The notes under the pieces are model-generated. The model was not told the origin of the DNA. It did no database searches and saw only the letters and a program-made list of their open reading frames with translations. From Synergistaceae bacterium (GTDB taxonomy: Bacteria; Synergistota; Synergistia; Synergistales; Aminobacteriaceae): a stretch of DNA of 6,738 nucleotides. The stretch lies in NCBI GenBank assembly GCA_012523155.1, contig JAAYJB010000307.1, positions 1-6,738 on the forward strand, read 5' to 3'. Shown here in pieces: positions 4,414 through 6,738 of the stretch (its first letter is position 1; every line of letters begins with the position of its first letter). Both the position numbers and the translations under genes were made by a program.

Positions 4414-6459
4414 GTGAGGAAAAAGCTGCTCCTTCATCTTGCGATACTTTTATTTCTGTCGGTTGCCCTTTGCCTGGGAGCGCAGAATAACTATCTTCTT
4501 TTTCACTCTATAGTCGAGTTCTCGAGCATTGTTGTCTTCCTCTTCATCGGTTTCCTGGGTTTTTTCGCGTCACGAATGACGCCCGAGCCCTTTTTGATCG
4601 CGTTGAGCTGTATCTACTTATGTACAGCTTTCCTGAGCACCGTACACACCCTTTCGTACCATGGGATGGGAATATTGCCCTGGTGGACGGCGAACCACTC
4701 GACGCAGCTCTGGGTACTCATGCGATACGTTCACGGGAGCGGCCTGCTGGCGGCGGCGCTTTTCTCGTCCCTGCAATGGTTCAGGCAACGGTTCTGCATA
4801 ACTTGTATTTTTGTTTCGTTGGCCGGAACGGCAGCGATCGCCTTCGGCTTTTTCCCGGACTGCTTCATTCCTGGAAGAGGACTGACGGTATTCAAGATAT
4901 TCAGCGAGTACGCAGCCATGGCGATGATCAGCGCCGCGATCCTTGTTACCCTCAGAAACAGGTGTGAAGAGGCCAAGGAAAACGGATATGCCCTCCAGTG
5001 GGCCCTCGCATGTTCCGTTGCAAGCGGGTTCGCATTTACCATCTATGATGACGTGTACGGTGTCTGGAACATGGTGGGGCACATCCTGTACGGGTACAGC
5101 GCCTATATCCTTCTGACGGGCGTCCTGTTCGGGAGTTCCAGGAAGCTGATGGATCTCCACTACGCAGAGCTGAACGAGAAAATCAGGGAGATGAACAGGA
5201 ACCTGGAGCACAGGGTAAAGGAGCGGACTGCCGAGCTCGAGGAAGCAAACCGTGCCAAGAGCGTTTTTCTTGCAACCATAAGCCATGAAGTCAGAACCCC
5301 TCTGAACGGGATACTCGGCATGGCGGAATACCTGAAAGATGATTCCGTACCCCCTGACGAAAGGCGGGAGTACCTTGAAGTGATAAGCCATTCCGGGGAA
5401 TCGCTGCTGGAGATCCTGAACAACGTGATCGATCTCTCCAGGATAGAGTCGGGAACCCAGGAACTGGATATGGCCCCCTTCCGGCCGGTGGAAACAGCAG
5501 CTGAAGTAGAATCCCGCTTCAGAGAGAGAGCGGAGGAAAAAGGTATTGAACTGGAGACGTTCCTAGACCCGGCTGTACCCCCGGTGCTTATAGGGGACGG
5601 GGGCAGGATCAGGCAGGTGCTTGTGAATCTTGTGGGCAACGGTGTGAAGTTTACCGAAAAGGGGAAAGTGTCTTTTGCTCTTGAATACGCAGGCAGGGAA
5701 GAGGAACACGTGTACCTGAAGATCCGGGTAAGGGACACCGGCATTGGCATTCCCGAAGATACGCGAAGCAAGCTTTTCAGACCCTTCAGCCAGTCCGACG
5801 GATCCATACGGCGCAGGCACGGGGGAACCGGCCTGGGAGTGGCCCTTTCGAGCAGGATCGTCGCGCTCATGGGAGGAGAACTCACCTTTTCAACAGAAGA
5901 AGGGAAAGGGACGGAGTTTTCTTTTACTCTCCTGCTGCAGGAGGGCGGAGTGGGGCTGAAAAATGACGCTTCCAGCCCGGAGCCCTCAGCAATGCCCCAG
6001 GAGCTTTCCGTGCTTATCGTCGAGGATAATCCGGTCAATCGTATGATCCTGGAGAACCAGCTCCAGCGTGAGGGATGGACTGTAAAGTCAGCCGAAAGCG
6101 CCATGGATGCGGCCAGTGCAGTAAGCGCGGAAAAATTCGACCTTGTGTTCATGGACCTCGAGATGCCGGGCATGGACGGGTACCAGGCGACCGTTGAGAT
6201 CCGCCGCATTGAGCGGGAAGCCGGAAGATCACCCGTTCCAGTAGTCGCCCTCACGGCCCATGAAGGCGAAGAATTCAGGAAGAAGGCTGAAGAGGCAGGA
6301 ATGGCGTATTTCATTACGAAGCCAGTGGGCAGAAGAAAGCTCCTCCGCTGCGTTTCCTCCCTTTTCAGGAAGGAAATGGGAGACGAAGAAAAAGCGGACG
6401 AAGAACAGGGAAAAACGAAAATAGGCGAACAGGATACGGAAAGGAAGAGACGGAAATGA
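4414..6459 (+). CDS. MASE3 hybrid sensor histidine kinase with C-terminal receiver
   Basis: This 681-residue inner-membrane hybrid kinase starts with about eight hydrophobic segments (about 5-22, 32-52, 59-78, 99-120, 127-147, 157-180, 192-212, 218-240). They match the MASE3 sensor domain, whose ligand is unknown; the HTLSYHGMG region (78-86) is typical. A coiled coil (about 247-283) links to HisKA with the phospho-accepting H291 in SHEVRTPLNGI. The HATPase domain shows N405/N409 (N box, NLVGNGVKF), DTGIG at 440-444 (G1) and GGTGLG at 470-475 (G2). The receiver (531-650) has E537/D538, phospho-acceptor D581 in MDLEMPGMDG, T614 and K636. All catalytic residues are present. The last 25 residues are a strongly charged Glu/Lys/Arg tail with no domain. 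There is no DNA-binding or enzymatic output, so a separate histidine phosphotransfer protein or regulator is expected outside the window. Its TGA overlaps the next start codon. Confidence 0.95.
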   Translation: MRKKLLLHLAILLFLSVALCLGAQNNYLLFHSIVEFSSIVVFLFIGFLGFFASRMTPEPFLIALSCIYLCTAFLSTVHTLSYHGMGILPWWTANHSTQLWVLMRYVHGSGLLAAALFSSLQWFRQRFCITCIFVSLAGTAAIAFGFFPDCFIPGRGLTVFKIFSEYAAMAMISAAILVTLRNRCEEAKENGYALQWALACSVASGFAFTIYDDVYGVWNMVGHILYGYSAYILLTGVLFGSSRKLMDLHYAELNEKIREMNRNLEHRVKERTAELEEANRAKSVFLATISHEVRTPLNGILGMAEYLKDDSVPPDERREYLEVISHSGESLLEILNNVIDLSRIESGTQELDMAPFRPVETAAEVESRFRERAEEKGIELETFLDPAVPPVLIGDGGRIRQVLVNLVGNGVKFTEKGKVSFALEYAGREEEHVYLKIRVRDTGIGIPEDTRSKLFRPFSQSDGSIRRRHGGTGLGVALSSRIVALMGGELTFSTEEGKGTEFSFTLLLQEGGVGLKNDASSPEPSAMPQELSVLIVEDNPVNRMILENQLQREGWTVKSAESAMDAASAVSAEKFDLVFMDLEMPGMDGYQATVEIRRIEREAGRSPVPVVALTAHEGEEFRKKAEEAGMAYFITKPVGRRKLLRCVSSLFRKEMGDEEKADEEQGKTKIGEQDTERKRRK

Positions 6460-6738
6460 AGAATGATTATTCGGAGTTCCTTCCGCTTCTCCGTGAATTC
6501 CAGAGGACGGAGATAACGGAATGGGCCATCTATACCCGGCTTGCGAGGCGCACCGTCGGCCCCAACGGGGATATCCTCCGGCGCATCGGGGAGGACGAAA
6601 AGAGGCATGCATCCATCTGGGAGCGCTACACGGGCAAAAAAATCGAGCCTGTCCTCTGGAAAGTATGGCTCTTCACCCTTCTCGCCTCCGTTCTGGGCAT
6701 CACTTTCGCCATCAAGCTCATGGAGAAGGGAGAGGAAC
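6456..6738 (+). CDS. Ferritin-like/VIT1-CCC1 family protein, partial (5' part)
   Basis: The reading frame opens with ATG at 6456, overlapping the kinase stop as ATGA, with AAGGA 10 nt upstream. It runs off the window after 94 codons, so the C-terminal part is missing. The visible part is a ferritin-like/rubrerythrin-type helical region: REFQRTEITEW (13-23) provides first-helix glutamates (E19, E22), and the second has E48-x-x-H51 in GEDEKRH, the ExxH di-iron motif. WLFTLLASVLGITFAIKLME (71-90) then begins a hydrophobic segment, with KLMEKGEE as in proteins joining a ferritin-like domain to a VIT1/CCC1 iron/manganese transporter (MbfA-like). From the family I expect a membrane metal exporter or sequestering protein. 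The transporter half cannot be seen here, so that is inference. The overlap implies translational coupling to the kinase. Confidence 0.85.
   Translation, partial: MKNDYSEFLPLLREFQRTEITEWAIYTRLARRTVGPNGDILRRIGEDEKRHASIWERYTGKKIEPVLWKVWLFTLLASVLGITFAIKLMEKGEE

Noticed and set aside
4618..5391. Minus-strand open frame (257 codons) opposite the MASE3 region
   Set aside because: No recognisable domain or ribosome-binding site; it lies entirely inside the kinase gene.
5160..6608. Long minus-strand open frame (482 codons) opposite the kinase gene
   Set aside because: Its translation is serine/proline/arginine-rich and domain-free, and it mirrors an intact, motif-complete kinase on the other strand. 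It is an antisense shadow frame of GC-rich coding sequence.

Overview
The window reads as accessory or metabolic chromosome of a bacterium. It holds six protein-coding genes: four on the minus strand (left and centre) and two on the plus strand (right). Start sites mostly carry strong AGGAGG-type ribosome-binding sites, genes are moderately GC-rich, and the short intergenic gaps are clearly AT-rich. The mix of a B12-binding-type radical SAM protein, a MarR-GNAT fusion, a MASE3 hybrid histidine kinase and a ferritin-like/VIT-type protein suggests a free-living, probably anaerobic bacterium. A Synergistota or Desulfobacterota-like source fits my memory of these families, but nothing here proves the taxon. 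No RNA genes, CRISPR arrays, transposases or phage genes were seen.

Left part (1-1973). Positions 1-134 are non-coding and hold nested inverted repeats downstream of a minus-strand gene pair. That pair is a long DUF4236 membrane-anchored protein (746-1864), followed 8 nt later by a cyclase/kynurenine-formamidase-fold metal hydrolase (135-737). A good rho-independent terminator (1923-1955) separates the pair from the next gene upstream.

Centre (1974-4313). A MarR-type regulator fused to a GNAT acetyltransferase (1974-2912, minus) is read from a near-consensus sigma70 promoter. That promoter is dressed with two palindromes about three helical turns apart. Upstream lies a solo radical SAM protein with an N-terminal cobalamin-binding-like domain (3027-4313, minus), probably ended by an AT-rich terminator.

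Right part (4314-6738). A 100-bp divergent intergenic region has back-to-back promoter elements and an 11-bp imperfect hairpin. It drives the radical SAM gene leftward and a two-gene plus-strand operon rightward. The operon begins with a 681-residue MASE3-HisKA-HATPase-REC hybrid kinase. Its stop codon overlaps (ATGA) the start of a ferritin-like protein of the VIT1/CCC1 (MbfA-like) type, cut by the window end. The overlap suggests that membrane sensing and metal handling are co-expressed, which is the most suggestive functional link here.

I see no clearly new multi-gene system. The points worth a second look are the kinase/ferritin-VIT coupling, the shared divergent promoter with its hairpin, the paired palindromes at the MarR-GNAT promoter, and the DUF4236-cyclase pairing.
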